The notes under the pieces: generated by a model | What the model saw: the letters and a program-made list of their open reading frames with translations, nothing else | The model's database searches: none | What the model was told of the DNA's origin: nothing | In this document: one piece after another, positions 1-9,538 of the stretch | Layout of the letters: every line of letters begins with the position of its first letter | How positions within the stretch are numbered: position 1 is the stretch's first letter | NCBI RefSeq assembly: GCF_900112345.1 | Contig: NZ_FOLB01000002.1 | Span: 350,943-414,942, forward strand | From: Nocardioides terrae | GTDB taxonomy: Bacteria > Actinomycetota > Actinomycetes > Propionibacteriales > Nocardioidaceae | Length of the DNA: 64,000 nt | Reading direction: 5' to 3' | Translations under genes and position numbers: made by a program

Positions 1-3000
1 ACCGAGCAGGTTGGTCTTGTAGTCGACGACGACGAACCGCCCCGACGGCAGCCTGAGCACGACGTCGACCGACCCGGAGAGGTAGCCCCGCAGGGCCTGG
101 TCGCCGAGCGTCCGGCCCCACGAGCCGGAGCCGTCGAGCCGGTCGGCGTAGGGCCGGAGCGGGTCGTCGGCCGGCAGGTGCTCGCGCATCAGGCCGGCCA
201 GGTCGCGCAGCAGCACCTCGGTGCCGGACCCGCCCAGGTCGCCGCCCGCGAGCGGGAACTCGAAGTCGAGCTCGCGGAGCCGGTCGCGCAGCGGGACCTG
301 CGACAGCGTCAGCCCGTCGGCCAGCGGCCCGAGCGGCGTGTGGTTGAGCGGGAGCAGGCCGTCGGCGAGCTCGTCGACCGTCCCTTCGACGGGCCACCAG
401 CGCAGCTGCTCGGCCACGTGCCCGCGCAGCTCCTCGCGGAGGTCCGGCGCCTCGGGGTCGGCGTGCTCGAGGACGGCGTGGACGAGCGACCCGAAGGTCG
501 CGCCGGCCGGGAGGCCGGCCATCGGGGAGAGGAGGTCTCGAGACGGTTGCTGTGCAACCTCCTCGACCAGCGACGGCGCCGCCTCCGCCACCTCGTCGTC
601 CTCCTTGGCGCCCACCTCGGGCTCGGAGCCGACATGGTCGACCGGCGCGGACTCCTCGATCCGGATGAGGCCGGAGTAGGACGTGCGGCGCCAGGCAGTG
701 TCGACCGGCCTGTCGAAGTGACGGGCGGCGAGCGTGCCGATCGGCTTGGGTTCCGGGGCCGGAACGGGCGGCGCGACCTCGGCGAGCTCGTGGGCCGGAC
801 CGCCGAGGCCCTCGATGAGACCCAGGACGCGGGCGGCGTCATCGTCGTCGCGGACGTCGACGCGGTCGGGCACCTCCGGGTCGCCCGGCCGGCGGCCGAA
901 GAGCAGCCGGTGCAGCGCGCCCGTGGGCGTGTTGGTCGTCGGCGCCCACCACGCGACGACCTGCGACTGGGCGCGGGTGAGGGCGACGTAGAGCTCGCGC
1001 AGCTCCTCGCCGAGCTCCTCCGTCTGGTGCTGGGCGACGTGGTCGGGCCAGCGACTTCCGCTGCCCGCGACGTCGAGGGTGCGCCGGCCGTCGTCGTGGA
1101 AGCGTGCGACGGAGACGTCGAAGGAGAAGTACTGGTAGCCGAAGGGCAGGTAGACGATCGGGTACTCCAGCCCCTTGCTGCCGTGCACGGTGACGATCTG
1201 GACCGCCGCAGCGTCGGAGTCGAGGCGACGCGGGCGCTCGTTGGCCGCCGTACGCCGGCGCTCGTCCCGGAACCAGCCGAGCAGGGCGGTCAGGCCGAGG
1301 CCGTCGCGCAGGGAGACCTCGTGGAGCAGCTGGCCGAGGTGCCGGACGTCGGTCAGCAGCCGCTCGCCGCCCTCCTCGGCGAGCACCCGGCTGGTCAGGT
1401 CGCGCTCCTCGGCCGCCTCGACCAGCGCAGCGACGCCACGGCCCCGGAGCAGCAGCGCCCAGCCCCGGAGCCGGTCGGCGATCTCGGCGGTCAGGTCCTC
1501 GCCGCCCTCGTCGATCTCGGCGGCGGTGCGGCCGAAGAAGCAGGTGAGCGCCGCGGCGCGGACCAGGCCGGACCGGTGAGGGGACTCCAACGCCTCGAGC
1601 AGCGTCAGCCAGGCGTCGCCGGCGGGGGTCTGGAAGACGTCGCCGCCGCCGGACATGACGGCGGGGATCCCTCGGGCGGCCAGCACCCGCTGGACGAGCT
1701 GGCCCTCGGCACGGGTGGCGACGATGACGGCGACCTGGCCGGCGCGAACCGGCTCGCCGCACCAGGTGGCACCGGACGCGAGCAGCAGGGCGATGTCGCC
1801 GGCGCAGTCGTCGGCGACGAAGCTGCGGGCGTCCTTCGCCGACATCAGCCCGGCTCTCGTCAGGCGGAAGCCGTCGCGCCGGACCTGCCGCAGCCGGAAG
1901 GGGGCGGGGTGTGGCACGCCGGCCAGGCGGGTGGCGCCGTGGTGCGCCTGCACCGGGTGCACCACGATCGCCGGGTCGCCCAGCGCGGCGCCCTCGAGGG
2001 TGACCTGGAGTCGTCGGAGGAGCGCCTCGTCGGTGCGCCAGTTGGTGCCGAGCGTCGCCCGGTCGGCTGCGGTGCGCGCCGCATCGAGGTAGGTGACCAC
2101 GTCACCGCCGCGGAAGCCGTAGATGGCCTGCTTCGGGTCGCCGATCAGGACCACGGTGGCGTGGCCGCTGAAGGCCCGGTCGAGGACCTGCCACTGCACC
2201 GGGTCGGTGTCCTGGAACTCGTCGACGAGCACGATCCGCCACCGCTGGCGCATCCGCGCACGGGCCGGTGCGTCGTCGTCCTCCAGCGCGGTCGCCAGCC
2301 GGCTGAGCAGGTCGTCGTAGGAGAGAACGCCCAGCCGACGCTTGCGACGCTCGACCTGCGCACGCACGGCGGCGGCGAAGGCGGTCCGGGCGGTGCCGCG
2401 CAGGTCCTCCGGGTCGGCCGCGGCCAGCTCGGCCTGCGGGTCCTCGATCGCGGTGCGCGCCAGGGCGAGCGCGGTGTCACGGTCGAACGGCGGCGGGTTC
2501 CGGTCGCCGCCGTAGGTCGCGAGGTAGACGTCGTCGACCACCTCGACCACGAGCTCGTCGAGGGACTCGACGAGCTCGGCACCCGCGTCGGTGTCACCCG
2601 CGACGCCCAGCGAGCGGAGCACGATCCGGCAGAACTGGTGGGTCGTCGCGATCGTCGCCGAGTCGAAGGCGGCCAGCGCGTCGGTGAGGCGACGGTGCAT
2701 CGCCACCCGGTCGGCGCCCTCGCGGAGCAGGTGGGTGAGAAGGGTGTTGGCCGGGTCGGCGGTCGAGGGGTCGGCCAGCGCCCGCTGGGCCTGGACCAGC
2801 TGGCCGCGCACCCGCTCCCGCAGCTCCTGGCTCGCCGCGCGCCCGAACGTGATGACCAGCAGCTCGTCGAGGTCGGCGACGCCTTCGGCGACGTAGCGGG
2901 TCACGAGCGCGCCCACCGTGAACGTCTTGCCCGTCCCCGCGCTCGCCTCGAGCAGCGTGGTCCCCGTCGGCAGCGGACCGCAGACGTCGAAGGATCCGAT

Positions 3001-3012
3001 CCGGCCCGTCAT
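1..3012 (-). CDS. recB: RecB, exodeoxyribonuclease V beta subunit (3' end outside window)
   Basis: RecB is the helicase-nuclease subunit of RecBCD, which processes double-strand breaks for recombination. The open frame runs 1004 codons to the window edge. Walker A EASAGTGKT lies at residues 22-30, the UvrD-type motif DEFQDTDPVQ near residue 262, and the RecB-nuclease motif VDYKTN near residues 996-1001 at the very edge. The C-terminal nuclease domain is therefore cut and roughly 100 residues are missing. The ATG overlaps the recC stop (TGATG at 3010-3014), so the two are translationally coupled. In actinobacteria recD normally follows recB, which would be just beyond position 1. No known alternative (AddA, UvrD) fits the recC neighbour as well. 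Confidence 0.95.
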   Translation of the reverse strand, partial: MTGRIGSFDVCGPLPTGTTLLEASAGTGKTFTVGALVTRYVAEGVADLDELLVITFGRAASQELRERVRGQLVQAQRALADPSTADPANTLLTHLLREGADRVAMHRRLTDALAAFDSATIATTHQFCRIVLRSLGVAGDTDAGAELVESLDELVVEVVDDVYLATYGGDRNPPPFDRDTALALARTAIEDPQAELAAADPEDLRGTARTAFAAAVRAQVERRKRRLGVLSYDDLLSRLATALEDDDAPARARMRQRWRIVLVDEFQDTDPVQWQVLDRAFSGHATVVLIGDPKQAIYGFRGGDVVTYLDAARTAADRATLGTNWRTDEALLRRLQVTLEGAALGDPAIVVHPVQAHHGATRLAGVPHPAPFRLRQVRRDGFRLTRAGLMSAKDARSFVADDCAGDIALLLASGATWCGEPVRAGQVAVIVATRAEGQLVQRVLAARGIPAVMSGGGDVFQTPAGDAWLTLLEALESPHRSGLVRAAALTCFFGRTAAEIDEGGEDLTAEIADRLRGWALLLRGRGVAALVEAAEERDLTSRVLAEEGGERLLTDVRHLGQLLHEVSLRDGLGLTALLGWFRDERRRTAANERPRRLDSDAAAVQIVTVHGSKGLEYPIVYLPFGYQYFSFDVSVARFHDDGRRTLDVAGSGSRWPDHVAQHQTEELGEELRELYVALTRAQSQVVAWWAPTTNTPTGALHRLLFGRRPGDPEVPDRVDVRDDDDAARVLGLIEGLGGPAHELAEVAPPVPAPEPKPIGTLAARHFDRPVDTAWRRTSYSGLIRIEESAPVDHVGSEPEVGAKEDDEVAEAAPSLVEEVAQQPSRDLLSPMAGLPAGATFGSLVHAVLEHADPEAPDLREELRGHVAEQLRWWPVEGTVDELADGLLPLNHTPLGPLADGLTLSQVPLRDRLRELDFEFPLAGGDLGGSGTEVLLRDLAGLMREHLPADDPLRPYADRLDGSGSWGRTLGDQALRGYLSGSVDVVLRLPSGRFVVVDYKTNLLG

Positions 3013-6000
3013 CAGAAGCTCCCCTGCTCGGCGACCAGCAGCGGGCTCCACAGCCGCATCGCCAGCGCCCCGAAGCGGGTGCTCTCGCCCGGGTGTCCCT
3101 CACCGTCGTCCGGCGACTCGGCGAGGCCCGGGACGCCGGCCCCCACACCCCATGCGCGCACCTGCTCGGGGTCGGACTGCTCCCCCGGGAAGCGCCCATC
3201 GTCCCAGTCCCAGCCGACCTTGCGCAGCGCCTCGTCGACGGTGGCGCCGGTCCGCCGCTGCCGGGCGTAGGCGAACGACGACTTGAGCGGCAGCGGCAAC
3301 GGCGCGGTCAGGCCGCGCTCGCGCAGGGCGACGAGGTCGAGCAGCGCGGCACGCGCGGTGTGGTCGAGCGGCCCGAGCTGGGAGAGCGAGTGGGCCGAGC
3401 GCGACCGGCTGTTGGTGGGCCGGCCGAGCGTGAACGCGGTCCAGGCGCAGTCCTCGTCTGAGGCGGCGAGGGCGAGCAGCCGGATCCAGGACTGCAGCCG
3501 GTGGGTGGCCCCGAGACGGCTGTAGGAGACGGGCACCAGCCGGTCGCCGTAGATTTCCGGGACGGTGCCGCGCAGCCGCCGTCCGTCGCCGAGGTCGACG
3601 TCCACGTCGACGGACGTGGCCGGCCGGGTGCGCAGGGCGAGCGCCTCGCGGGCGAGCGGCTCGGCCCTGCTGATGATCTCGGAGAGCAGCCGCCAGCCCA
3701 GCTGGCCCGGGGGCAGCTGCGCGCGACGCCACTCCTGCTGGCGCACCTGGTCGGAAGGAAGTCCGCGGAGCAGGTCGTGGAGCACACGGTCACCGACCGC
3801 CCACTGCTCCAGGCTGTCGATCTCCACGGGCAGACCGTCGTCGAGGGGCCGGTCGTCGTGCGGCAGGGCCAGGTCGAGGCGCTGCCGGAAGAAGCCCTTC
3901 ACGGGGCTCTTGTAGAACTCGAGCAGGTCGTCGAGCGAGACGTCAGGCGAGGCGCCGTCGGCGGTCGGCGGTGGCGGCAGCGGGCCGACCAGCAAAGGTG
4001 GTGCGGGCGTGCGCTCGCCGAGCGCGGCGCGCGCACCCGCCAGGGCGGCCCGGTCGAAGCTGAACGGCGCCCCCGGGACGAGGGCGCCCGGCTCGAGGTT
4101 GCGCAGGTCGAACGGCTGCAGCGGGTGGCGCACCGTCACGGTCTCCGAGACCCGGCCTCCGTCGGCCGTGGTCGCGGTGAGGTCGAGCGCGTCGAGCAGC
4201 TCGCCGAGGGGTACGGCGGGCGGGCGGCGCTGCCCGGAGAACTCGTTGGCTCCGGTGTAGGTCACGACCAGCGTCTCGGTCGCGGCCGTGATCGCGTCGA
4301 GGAAGAGCTGGCGGTCCTCGGTCCGGGCGTCCCGCTCTCCGGTGAGCGGCGTGCGGGCCAGCAGGTCGTCGCCGTCGACGGAGCCGACCCGCGGGAAGAC
4401 GCCGTCGTCGAGGCCGAGCAGCGCGACGACGCGGTGGGGCACCGAGCGCATCGGCACCATCGTGCAGACCGTCAGCGTGCCCGTGCGGAAGTTGGCGCGG
4501 GTGGGGCGACCCGCCAGCCGGTCGGCGAGCATCGCGCGCACGTCGGGCAGCCGCAGCTCCCCGACCGGCGTACTGCTCGAGGCCTGGCGCACCCGACCCA
4601 GCTCCCGGGAGACCTGGCCGCTCTGCCAGGAGTCTCCGAGCGACACGCTGGTCAGCGCCGCCACACCCTCCTCCAGCGCGTCGAGCCACTCCTCGAGCGG
4701 GCGCGCGCCGACGAGGCGGTCGGTGACCTCGCGCAGACGCTCGACGAACTCGCTGAGGCGTCCGACCAGCTCGATGTCGCCGCTGCCGACGTCATCGAGG
4801 GGGAGGGTCCGGTCGAGCCACGCCTGCGCGTCGTCGGACATCGCAACCCCCGACAGCAACCGGTCGAGGCCGAACTCCCAGGTGTTGGCGACGTAGTCCT
4901 GCAGCCCGAAGTCCGCACGATGCTCCGCGTCGAACGCCCAGCGGATGCCCGCCTCCCGGGCCCAGTCGGCGAGCTGGTCGAGGTCGTCGTCACGGAAGCC
5001 GAAGCGACGACGCACCGGCTCGCTGTGGGCCAGGTCGAGGACCTCGCCCACGCCAGCGCGCCCGCCGGCCAGGTCGAGCAGCCGCGCGCCGACGGCGAGC
5101 AGGGGGTTGGTGCTGTCGAGCGCGCGGTCGGCGAGCCGGACCCGCAGCCGGTGGGCGGGGTGACCATCGTCACCGACGACCTCGGCCAGCCCGAAGCCGG
5201 CGGCGATCAGCGGCGCGTAGGTCTCGACGTCGGGGCACATCACCAGCACGTCGCGCGGCTCGAGGGTCGGGTCGTCGGCCAGCAGGCCGAGCAGCACCTC
5301 GCGCAGGACCTCGACCTGCCGGGCCGGACCGTGGCAGGCGTGCACCTGCACGCTGCGGTCGTCAGCGCGAAGGATGCGGCTGGCAGCCAGGTCGATGGCG
5401 TTGGCCCGCAGGTCGGCCTGCAGCCACCCGAGCAGGCCGTCCGGGGTCGGCGGCTCGGCGGGCACCGCCTCGTCGGCGAACGCGACGGCGCCCAGGGTCC
5501 GCTGCAGCTCGCGCACGTCGCGGCCGAGGGTCGCGAGCAGCGGGTGCCCGACGAGGTCGTGGGACCGGTCGTCATCGCGGGGCACCGCCCCCGCGGTGGC
5601 CAGCGGCCGCAGCGCCTGCCAGAGCGCGTCGGAGGGGTGCGGCGACCACAGGTGCACGTCGCGGTGCTCGGCGACTGCACCGAGGAGCGCGACCTCGGTG
5701 CAGGGCAGGCGGGTGTGGCCGAAGAGGGAGAGCCGGTCCGGCAGGTCGAAACCGGCGGGATCGGTGCGCAGCCGGTCGAGCGTCTCCACCTGCCGCTCGT
5801 GCGGGGCCCGCGCGTCGACGCGCTCGGCCAGGCGCCGCCAGAGCGGTGGCTGCCAGGCGAGGTCATCAGGGACCGGCCGGCCGCAGCCGTCGGTGTCGCG
5901 CCCGGCTGCCCAGTCGGCGACGACGCCGGGCCGCTGGACGGCGTAGGACGAGAAGAGTCGGGCGAGGCGGCGGGCCACCGAGAACCGCCGTCCGCGGCGC

Positions 6001-6386
6001 AGGTCGCCCTCCTCGCCGTCGAGACCGTGGCCGACGTGACGGGCCAGGGTGGCCGCCCACGGCTCGTCGAGGCACTCGTCGATCGCCGCGAGCAGGGGCC
6101 AGACCAGGACGTCAGGCGCCCACGGGTCCTCCTCACGGGTGCCGCTGACCTCTGCGAACAGTGACCACGGCGAGCGGAAGTCGACGCCGGCACAGACACC
6201 GTCACCGCGGCCGGGCGCGGCGCCGAGTCGGTGGGAGAGGCGCTGGGAGAGCCACCGCTCCACGCCCTTGGCGGGCACCACGACGACGTCGGTCGCGAAG
6301 GGGTCGTCCGGTGGCACCGCCAGCAGCTCGCCGAGGGCGTCGGCGAGCTGGTCGGTCCGCGGTGCGCGGTGCAGGTGGAGCGCCAT
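3012..6386 (-). CDS. recC: RecC, exodeoxyribonuclease V gamma subunit
   Basis: This 1124-residue protein is the length expected for actinobacterial RecC, the non-catalytic scaffold that splits the duplex and scans for Chi. The N-terminus (MALHLHRAPRTDQLADALG) followed by DVVVVPAKGVERWLSQRLS is characteristic of RecC (V-P-x-x-G-x-x-R/W-L). An inactivated nuclease-like C-terminal domain is expected from the family. The ATG at 6386 was chosen over an upstream in-frame start at 6569 because the longer version would run into the methyltransferase gene and lacks family similarity. A TAGGTT box lies 8 nt upstream of the ATG, suggesting leaderless transcription. It overlaps recB by one base at its 3' end. 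Confidence 0.95.
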   Translation of the reverse strand: MALHLHRAPRTDQLADALGELLAVPPDDPFATDVVVVPAKGVERWLSQRLSHRLGAAPGRGDGVCAGVDFRSPWSLFAEVSGTREEDPWAPDVLVWPLLAAIDECLDEPWAATLARHVGHGLDGEEGDLRRGRRFSVARRLARLFSSYAVQRPGVVADWAAGRDTDGCGRPVPDDLAWQPPLWRRLAERVDARAPHERQVETLDRLRTDPAGFDLPDRLSLFGHTRLPCTEVALLGAVAEHRDVHLWSPHPSDALWQALRPLATAGAVPRDDDRSHDLVGHPLLATLGRDVRELQRTLGAVAFADEAVPAEPPTPDGLLGWLQADLRANAIDLAASRILRADDRSVQVHACHGPARQVEVLREVLLGLLADDPTLEPRDVLVMCPDVETYAPLIAAGFGLAEVVGDDGHPAHRLRVRLADRALDSTNPLLAVGARLLDLAGGRAGVGEVLDLAHSEPVRRRFGFRDDDLDQLADWAREAGIRWAFDAEHRADFGLQDYVANTWEFGLDRLLSGVAMSDDAQAWLDRTLPLDDVGSGDIELVGRLSEFVERLREVTDRLVGARPLEEWLDALEEGVAALTSVSLGDSWQSGQVSRELGRVRQASSSTPVGELRLPDVRAMLADRLAGRPTRANFRTGTLTVCTMVPMRSVPHRVVALLGLDDGVFPRVGSVDGDDLLARTPLTGERDARTEDRQLFLDAITAATETLVVTYTGANEFSGQRRPPAVPLGELLDALDLTATTADGGRVSETVTVRHPLQPFDLRNLEPGALVPGAPFSFDRAALAGARAALGERTPAPPLLVGPLPPPPTADGASPDVSLDDLLEFYKSPVKGFFRQRLDLALPHDDRPLDDGLPVEIDSLEQWAVGDRVLHDLLRGLPSDQVRQQEWRRAQLPPGQLGWRLLSEIISRAEPLAREALALRTRPATSVDVDVDLGDGRRLRGTVPEIYGDRLVPVSYSRLGATHRLQSWIRLLALAASDEDCAWTAFTLGRPTNSRSRSAHSLSQLGPLDHTARAALLDLVALRERGLTAPLPLPLKSSFAYARQRRTGATVDEALRKVGWDWDDGRFPGEQSDPEQVRAWGVGAGVPGLAESPDDGEGHPGESTRFGALAMRLWSPLLVAEQGSF

Positions 6387-6430
6387 TGCGTCGCAACCTA
6401 CCGAGCCCCGCCGACACTCGGTGGCTGACC

Positions 6431-7153
6431 CTAGGCGTCTGGGCCGGCGCCCTTGACCACCTCCAGCATCGTCACGCCGAGCCAGGGGCCGCCGTACCAG
6501 TAGCCCGCCCCGAGGGGCCGCGCCGCGCCACGGCCCAGGTGGGCGGCGTATGACCTCGCCATAGGCCACGGGTCGGCGACGAGCAGCCGTCCGCCCGGGC
6601 GCAGCACCCGGAGCGCCTCGTCGACCGCACGCAGCCGGCCGGCCGAGGAGGGGACGTTGTGGATCGCCATCGCGGCGGTCACCACGTCGAAGGAGCCGTC
6701 CGCGAACGGCAGACCGGTCATGTCCCCGGTGCGTACGTCCACCCGGTCGGCGACGCCGGCGGCGCGCGCATTGGCCAACGTCGCGTCGCGGCTGTTGCCG
6801 CTCTGATCAGCGGTCCACAGGTCGATCCCGGTGGCCCGGCCGGCCGGTAGCTTCCGGGCCGCGGCGACCAGGACGGCGCCGCGCCCGCAGCCGATGTCGA
6901 GCAGCCGCTCGTCGCCGTTCAGCCCGAGCCGGTCGAGCTCGCGCTCCCAGATGCGCAACTTCCCGCGCAGGGTGGTGTGCAGGTAGACCGCGGTCTGGCC
7001 GAGCAGACCGGCCGCGGCGAGCGCCAGGCCGACCCGGTGCCGTGGGCTGGCGACCGCCGCCGCGGCGCATGCGACGCCAGCCGCTCCGACGACCGCTGGG
7101 AGAGGAGCCGCGTCGACCCCGTACGGTGCCCACCTTCTACTGTTCTCTGACAT
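6431..7153 (-). CDS. Membrane-associated class I SAM-dependent methyltransferase
   Basis: A 240-residue protein. Two short hydrophobic segments at about residues 17-36 and 41-58 precede a Rossmann methyltransferase domain with motif I LLDIGCGRG at residues 84-92, a GIDLW acidic-loop motif and the post-motif region FDVVTAAMAIHNVP. The substrate is unknown; the arrangement resembles small-molecule or lipid methyltransferases tethered to the membrane. The gene is divergent from a TetR regulator (7214) and its ATG lies inside one of two TGACA-N3-TGTCA operator copies, so it is probably repressed by that regulator. Longer in-frame starts upstream are shadows. Confidence 0.85.
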   Translation of the reverse strand: MSENSRRWAPYGVDAAPLPAVVGAAGVACAAAAVASPRHRVGLALAAAGLLGQTAVYLHTTLRGKLRIWERELDRLGLNGDERLLDIGCGRGAVLVAAARKLPAGRATGIDLWTADQSGNSRDATLANARAAGVADRVDVRTGDMTGLPFADGSFDVVTAAMAIHNVPSSAGRLRAVDEALRVLRPGGRLLVADPWPMARSYAAHLGRGAARPLGAGYWYGGPWLGVTMLEVVKGAGPDA

Positions 7154-7187
7154 ACTGTCAAAGTTAGTGAAGTCTGACAGACTGTCA
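7148..7187. promoter_or_regulatory. Two copies of a TetR-type operator, TGACA-N3-TGTCA
   Basis: Perfect inverted repeats TGACA-TAC-TGTCA (7148-7160) and TGACA-GAC-TGTCA (7175-7187), 27 bp centre to centre, lie in the 60-bp divergent gap between the methyltransferase and the TetR gene. The first overlaps the methyltransferase start codon. The second covers the expected -35 region of the tetR promoter, whose -10 is TAACCT at 7201-7206. Inferred function: joint repression of both genes by the adjacent TetR protein. Confidence 0.8.
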
Positions 7188-7213
7188 AGGGAAGGGACCG
7201 TAACCTGCCACCA

Positions 7214-7810
7214 ATGGCCGACACCTCCGCGACCCGCATCCGCCGGCAGCGCTCGGACGCCCGGCGGAGCATCGACGCGATCCTCGACGCCGCGCGCAGC
7301 ACCTTGGGCGACCGACCGGACGCGAGCATGGACGAGGTCGCCGCGGTTGCGGGCGTCGCCCGACAGACGGTCTACGCGCACTTCCCGTCCCGAGCCGCGC
7401 TGGTCGCGGCCCTCGTCGAGGCGGCGCGCACGGAGGGCCTGGCCACACTCGAAGCCGCCCGGCTCGACGACCTGCCTCCGGTCGAGGCGCTGGATGCGTT
7501 CCTGACGGTCAGCTGGGACCTCGTCCGCCGCTACCCGCTGCTGCTCGAGCCCGCGTTGAACAGGTCGCCGCGCACCGGCGGAGTGGACTCGCACGATGCC
7601 GTGCGGCCCGCGCTCGAGCGGATCCTGCGTCGCGGGCAGCGCCTCGGCGACTTCGACCGGGTCCTGCCGGCGGCGTGGCTCGCGACGGCGATCATCGAGC
7701 TCGGTCACGCCGCCGCCGACCAGGTCACGGCCGGGGCGCTCACGGTCCGCAAGGCGGAGGCTGCGCTGTGGGAGAGCGTGCTGAGGCTCTGCGGCCACCG
7801 GCCCTCCTGA
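7214..7810 (+). CDS. TetR/AcrR family transcriptional regulator
   Basis: A 198-residue TetR-family repressor. The N-terminal helix-turn-helix contains SMDEVAAVAGVARQTVYAHFPSRAAL (split here: SMDEVAAVAGVARQTVYAHF then PSRAAL), the canonical DNA-recognition pattern of this family. The C-terminal ligand domain is unspecific. It is divergently transcribed from the membrane methyltransferase, with two operator copies between them, which argues for autoregulation and local control. The ATG follows a TAACCT -10 box by 7 nt, so the mRNA is probably leaderless. Confidence 0.92.
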   Translation: MADTSATRIRRQRSDARRSIDAILDAARSTLGDRPDASMDEVAAVAGVARQTVYAHFPSRAALVAALVEAARTEGLATLEAARLDDLPPVEALDAFLTVSWDLVRRYPLLLEPALNRSPRTGGVDSHDAVRPALERILRRGQRLGDFDRVLPAAWLATAIIELGHAAADQVTAGALTVRKAEAALWESVLRLCGHRPS

Positions 7811-7821
7811 GCCGGGTCCGC

Positions 7822-8955
7822 TCAGATCGTCACGTGGAGGATCCGGTCGGCCTCGCCGGAGCCTCGGCCGTCGCGGTTCGAGGTGCCGACCCAGAGCGAC
7901 CCGTCCGGAGCCGCGGCCACCAGCCGGATCCGGCCATGGCCATCGAGCCACCTGCGCGACCTCCCGGTCGTCAGGTCGACCGACAGCACGCACTCGCCCT
8001 GCAGCGCGCCGAGGAAGGCGTGTCCGCCCACGATCGCGATGCCGCTCGGCGACGCCTCGTCGGTCGGCCACTGGGCGATCGGGTCGCGGAAGCCGCCCGC
8101 GCCGTCGGCGCCCTCGACGTCCGGCCAGCCGTAGTCGCCGCCCTTGACGATGCGGTTGAGCTCGTCGTACGCGTTCTCCCCGAACTCCGAGGCCCACAGC
8201 TGCCCCTCGTCGTCGAGGGCGAGGCCCTCCACGTTGCGGTGCCCGAGGGACCAGACCTCGTTGCCGAACGGGTTGGAGTCGGGTACGCCGCCCGTGTCGG
8301 TGATGCGCAGGACCTTGCCGTTGAGCGAGTCGCGGTCGGGTGCGTTCGAGCGGTCCTCGGCGTCGCCGGTCGAGACGAAGAGCGTCCCCTCGGGTGAGAA
8401 CCGCAGGCCGCCGCCGTTGTGGTGGACGGAGGTGGCGATCCCGTCGAGGATCACCTCCGGGTCGCCCAGCGACCGGCCGTCGAAGCGCATCCGGACGACC
8501 CGGTTGTCGCCGGACGCCGAGTGGTACGCGTAGAGCCACTCTCCACCCGGGTGCAGCTCCAGGCCGAGCAGGCCGCCCTCGCCGCCGGAGTCGACGCTCG
8601 AGACCGAGCCCGGGACGGTGCCGATCCCGCGCGCCCGACCGGAGGCCACGTGGAGGACCCGAGCCGTGTCCCGCTCGCCCACGAGCGCGCTGCCGTCGGA
8701 GAGGAAGGCGATGCCCCACGGCACGGCCAGCCCCTCCGCGACCGTCCCTGCGATCCGGAGCCGAGCCGCTGCCGGGGTGGTCGGCGTCGCGGACGCGGTC
8801 GGACCGGCCGGCGTCGACGTGGGCATCGGGGTCGGCGGCGTCGTCGCGGGCGTCCGGGTCGACCGCGGCTCTGCGTCCGGCGACCCGCAGGCGGCCAGCA
8901 GCGACGTCAGGGCCGCCGCACGGAGAACCGTCCGGCGGGAGGCCGGCGCATCCAT
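7822..8955 (-). CDS. Tat-exported lipoprotein, PQQ-type glucose/sorbosone dehydrogenase
   Basis: A 377-residue six-bladed beta-propeller of the soluble aldose sugar dehydrogenase (YliI/Asd) family. The N-terminus carries a twin-arginine motif SRRTVLR followed by a hydrophobic run and lipobox LAAC, so it should be exported by Tat and lipid-anchored outside the membrane. Family motifs visible are GLAVPWGIAFL, HNGGGLRFSPEG, SLNGKVLRI and HRNVEGLA. A Thr/Pro-rich linker follows the lipobox. The start was set at 8955 because TACCGT lies 6 nt upstream (leaderless pattern) and the signal peptide begins there. It ends 11 bp from the convergent tetR gene. Whether it oxidises sugars with PQQ or has another oxidase role is not decidable. 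Confidence 0.85.
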   Translation of the reverse strand: MDAPASRRTVLRAAALTSLLAACGSPDAEPRSTRTPATTPPTPMPTSTPAGPTASATPTTPAAARLRIAGTVAEGLAVPWGIAFLSDGSALVGERDTARVLHVASGRARGIGTVPGSVSSVDSGGEGGLLGLELHPGGEWLYAYHSASGDNRVVRMRFDGRSLGDPEVILDGIATSVHHNGGGLRFSPEGTLFVSTGDAEDRSNAPDRDSLNGKVLRITDTGGVPDSNPFGNEVWSLGHRNVEGLALDDEGQLWASEFGENAYDELNRIVKGGDYGWPDVEGADGAGGFRDPIAQWPTDEASPSGIAIVGGHAFLGALQGECVLSVDLTTGRSRRWLDGHGRIRLVAAAPDGSLWVGTSNRDGRGSGEADRILHVTI

Positions 8956-8990
8956 GGTTCGACGGTAGAGGACCGGCGCAAGAGCCGGGC

Positions 8991-9467
8991 TCAGCGCTCC
9001 AGGTCGGCCTCGTTGATCTCGTCGTCGAGCTCGAGGCGCGCCTCCGGCCGGTGGTGAAAGCGCCGATAGCTGTAGACGAGCAGCGCCAGCGCCAGCAGGC
9101 CGGAGATCTCCAGCGTGACGCCGGTCCAGGGACCACCGAGCAGCCACCAGGAGTCGGGCAGCGGCCACCAGCCGGGCGCCCCGGGGCCGACCAGCCACAG
9201 CACGCCAAAGCCGATGATCACCAGCGCCACGACCACCGAGAACAGGATCCGGGGCCACGTCTGGACGCTGTCGGCGGCGCCACGCAGCGCGCGCAGTCGC
9301 ACGGGGTCGAGCCGCCGCCGCGCCCACTCGTACTCGCGGGCGAGCAGCGCCAACCCCGCGAAGAGCATCAGCAGCCCGGGCCCGGGCAGGACGAGGGCGG
9401 CGATGCCCGCGACCACGAGCAGCCAGCCGAGCGCCTCCAGGACCAGGCGCTTCGCCCCACCTCTCAC
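8991..9467 (-). CDS. PGPGW-family small transmembrane protein
   Basis: A 158-residue membrane protein of the PGPGW (TIGR02611-like) family. A first hydrophobic helix is followed by the signature LPGPGLLMLFAGLALLA, and two further segments lie at about residues 72-92 and 112-128, with charged cytoplasmic stretches between. The acidic tail ends DDEINEADLER. No biochemical function is established for the family. Start is GTG at 9467, preceded by GAGTCT at 6 nt. It lies upstream of, and is co-oriented with, the Tat lipoprotein gene, separated by 35 bp. Confidence 0.75.
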   Translation of the reverse strand: MRGGAKRLVLEALGWLLVVAGIAALVLPGPGLLMLFAGLALLAREYEWARRRLDPVRLRALRGAADSVQTWPRILFSVVVALVIIGFGVLWLVGPGAPGWWPLPDSWWLLGGPWTGVTLEISGLLALALLVYSYRRFHHRPEARLELDDEINEADLER

Positions 9468-9538
9468 ACCGAGAGACTCGCAGATCAGGTCAAGGGCCCG
9501 GTCCCGACGGGCTGGTGCATGCCGCCATGATGGGTGCC

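Noticed and set aside
178..3270. Very long plus-strand open frame opposite recB/recC
   Set aside because: It is the antisense shadow of GC-rich codons; the minus strand encodes clear RecB motifs (Walker A, DEFQD, VDYKTN).
3501..6164. Long plus-strand open frame opposite recC
   Set aside because: Composition is the low-complexity Arg/Gly/Val mix of a shadow frame, while RecC motifs are on the minus strand.
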